From positions 1 to 64,000 of the forward strand of contig JBAKBP010003238.1 in assembly GCA_037953745.1 (NCBI GenBank): a stretch of DNA of 64,000 nucleotides, given 5' to 3'. The position numbers and the translations under genes were made by a program. Of this stretch, positions 63,905 to 64,000 are shown piece by piece (position 1 is the first letter of the stretch; every line of letters starts with the position of its first letter). The stretch comes from Lithodes maja. Its lineage: Eukaryota > Arthropoda > Malacostraca > Decapoda > Lithodidae. Under the pieces are notes generated by a model. The model was not told the origin of the DNA and did no database searches. It saw nothing but the letters and a program-made list of their open reading frames with translations.

Positions 63905-64000
63905 TGTATAATTGTGTATGTATGTGTATGAGTATGTATGTGTATGAGTATGTATGTGTATGAGTATGTATGTGTATGAGTATGTATGTGTATGGGTATG
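63905..64000. repeat. 16-bp repeat GTGTATGAGTATGTAT
   Basis: About five units, running off the right edge of the window. Confidence 0.9.

Overview
The window looks like a gene-poor, repeat-saturated piece of an invertebrate nuclear genome. A crustacean, probably a decapod, is my best guess. The reasons are the mix of CR1/L2-like and Jockey-like LINEs, a Ty3/Gypsy-like LTR element, many TTAA-bounded miniature elements, tRNA-headed SINEs, and dense AC/CT/TTTA microsatellites and minisatellites. No operon, CRISPR array, functional rRNA or functional tRNA gene was seen. The only hint of a host gene is one weak candidate exon near 40.9 kb. Boundaries are read by eye and are good to a few bases at best. 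Family letters (A-E LINEs; M, N, Q, R, S, T, U, V, W, Y, Z and P for short elements) are labels used only in this annotation.

Layout. 1-8.04 kb: a 59-bp minisatellite abuts a 7.5-kb Gypsy-like element with 1.87-kb LTRs, a protease and an internally deleted RT/RNase H. Its 3' LTR joins directly to a truncated LINE (A1). 8.6-36.4 kb: a mosaic of short TTAA-bounded elements separated by minisatellites (11, 16, 20, 29, 47 and 80 bp units) and microsatellites. One Q element at 23.6-25.2 kb is internally expanded into about 14 copies of 105 bp. 37.1-38.6 kb: LINE C, minus strand, with one stop codon. 40-43 kb: tails of CR1 and RTE-like LINEs, a candidate exon, and an M element split by a LINE fragment. 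43.1-47.3 kb: LINE A2, itself split by an antisense RTE-like LINE (B). 47.3-53.6 kb: M elements, a 24-25 bp minisatellite built from an M terminus, a tRNA-headed SINE and LINE fragments. 54.0-58.3 kb: a nearly full-length CR1-like LINE (D), minus strand, with a zinc-finger/esterase ORF1, a frameshifted endonuclease-RT ORF2 and 5' tandem monomers. 58.9-61.5 kb: LINE A3 inside an R element. 62.3-64 kb: tRNA-like SINE heads, one duplicated in tandem.

The most unusual signal is the M/S superfamily, about 22 copies. Two families with different outer ends share a core module: a direct repeat GCGAGC-GATA-GCGAGC, a GC-rich hairpin with a 3-nt loop and an AT-rich hairpin with a 4-nt loop. Beside it the interior has four degenerate copies of a roughly 31-bp block. 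Individual copies show paired changes that keep the stems. Neighbouring elements often share one TTAA, giving chains of nested or abutting elements.
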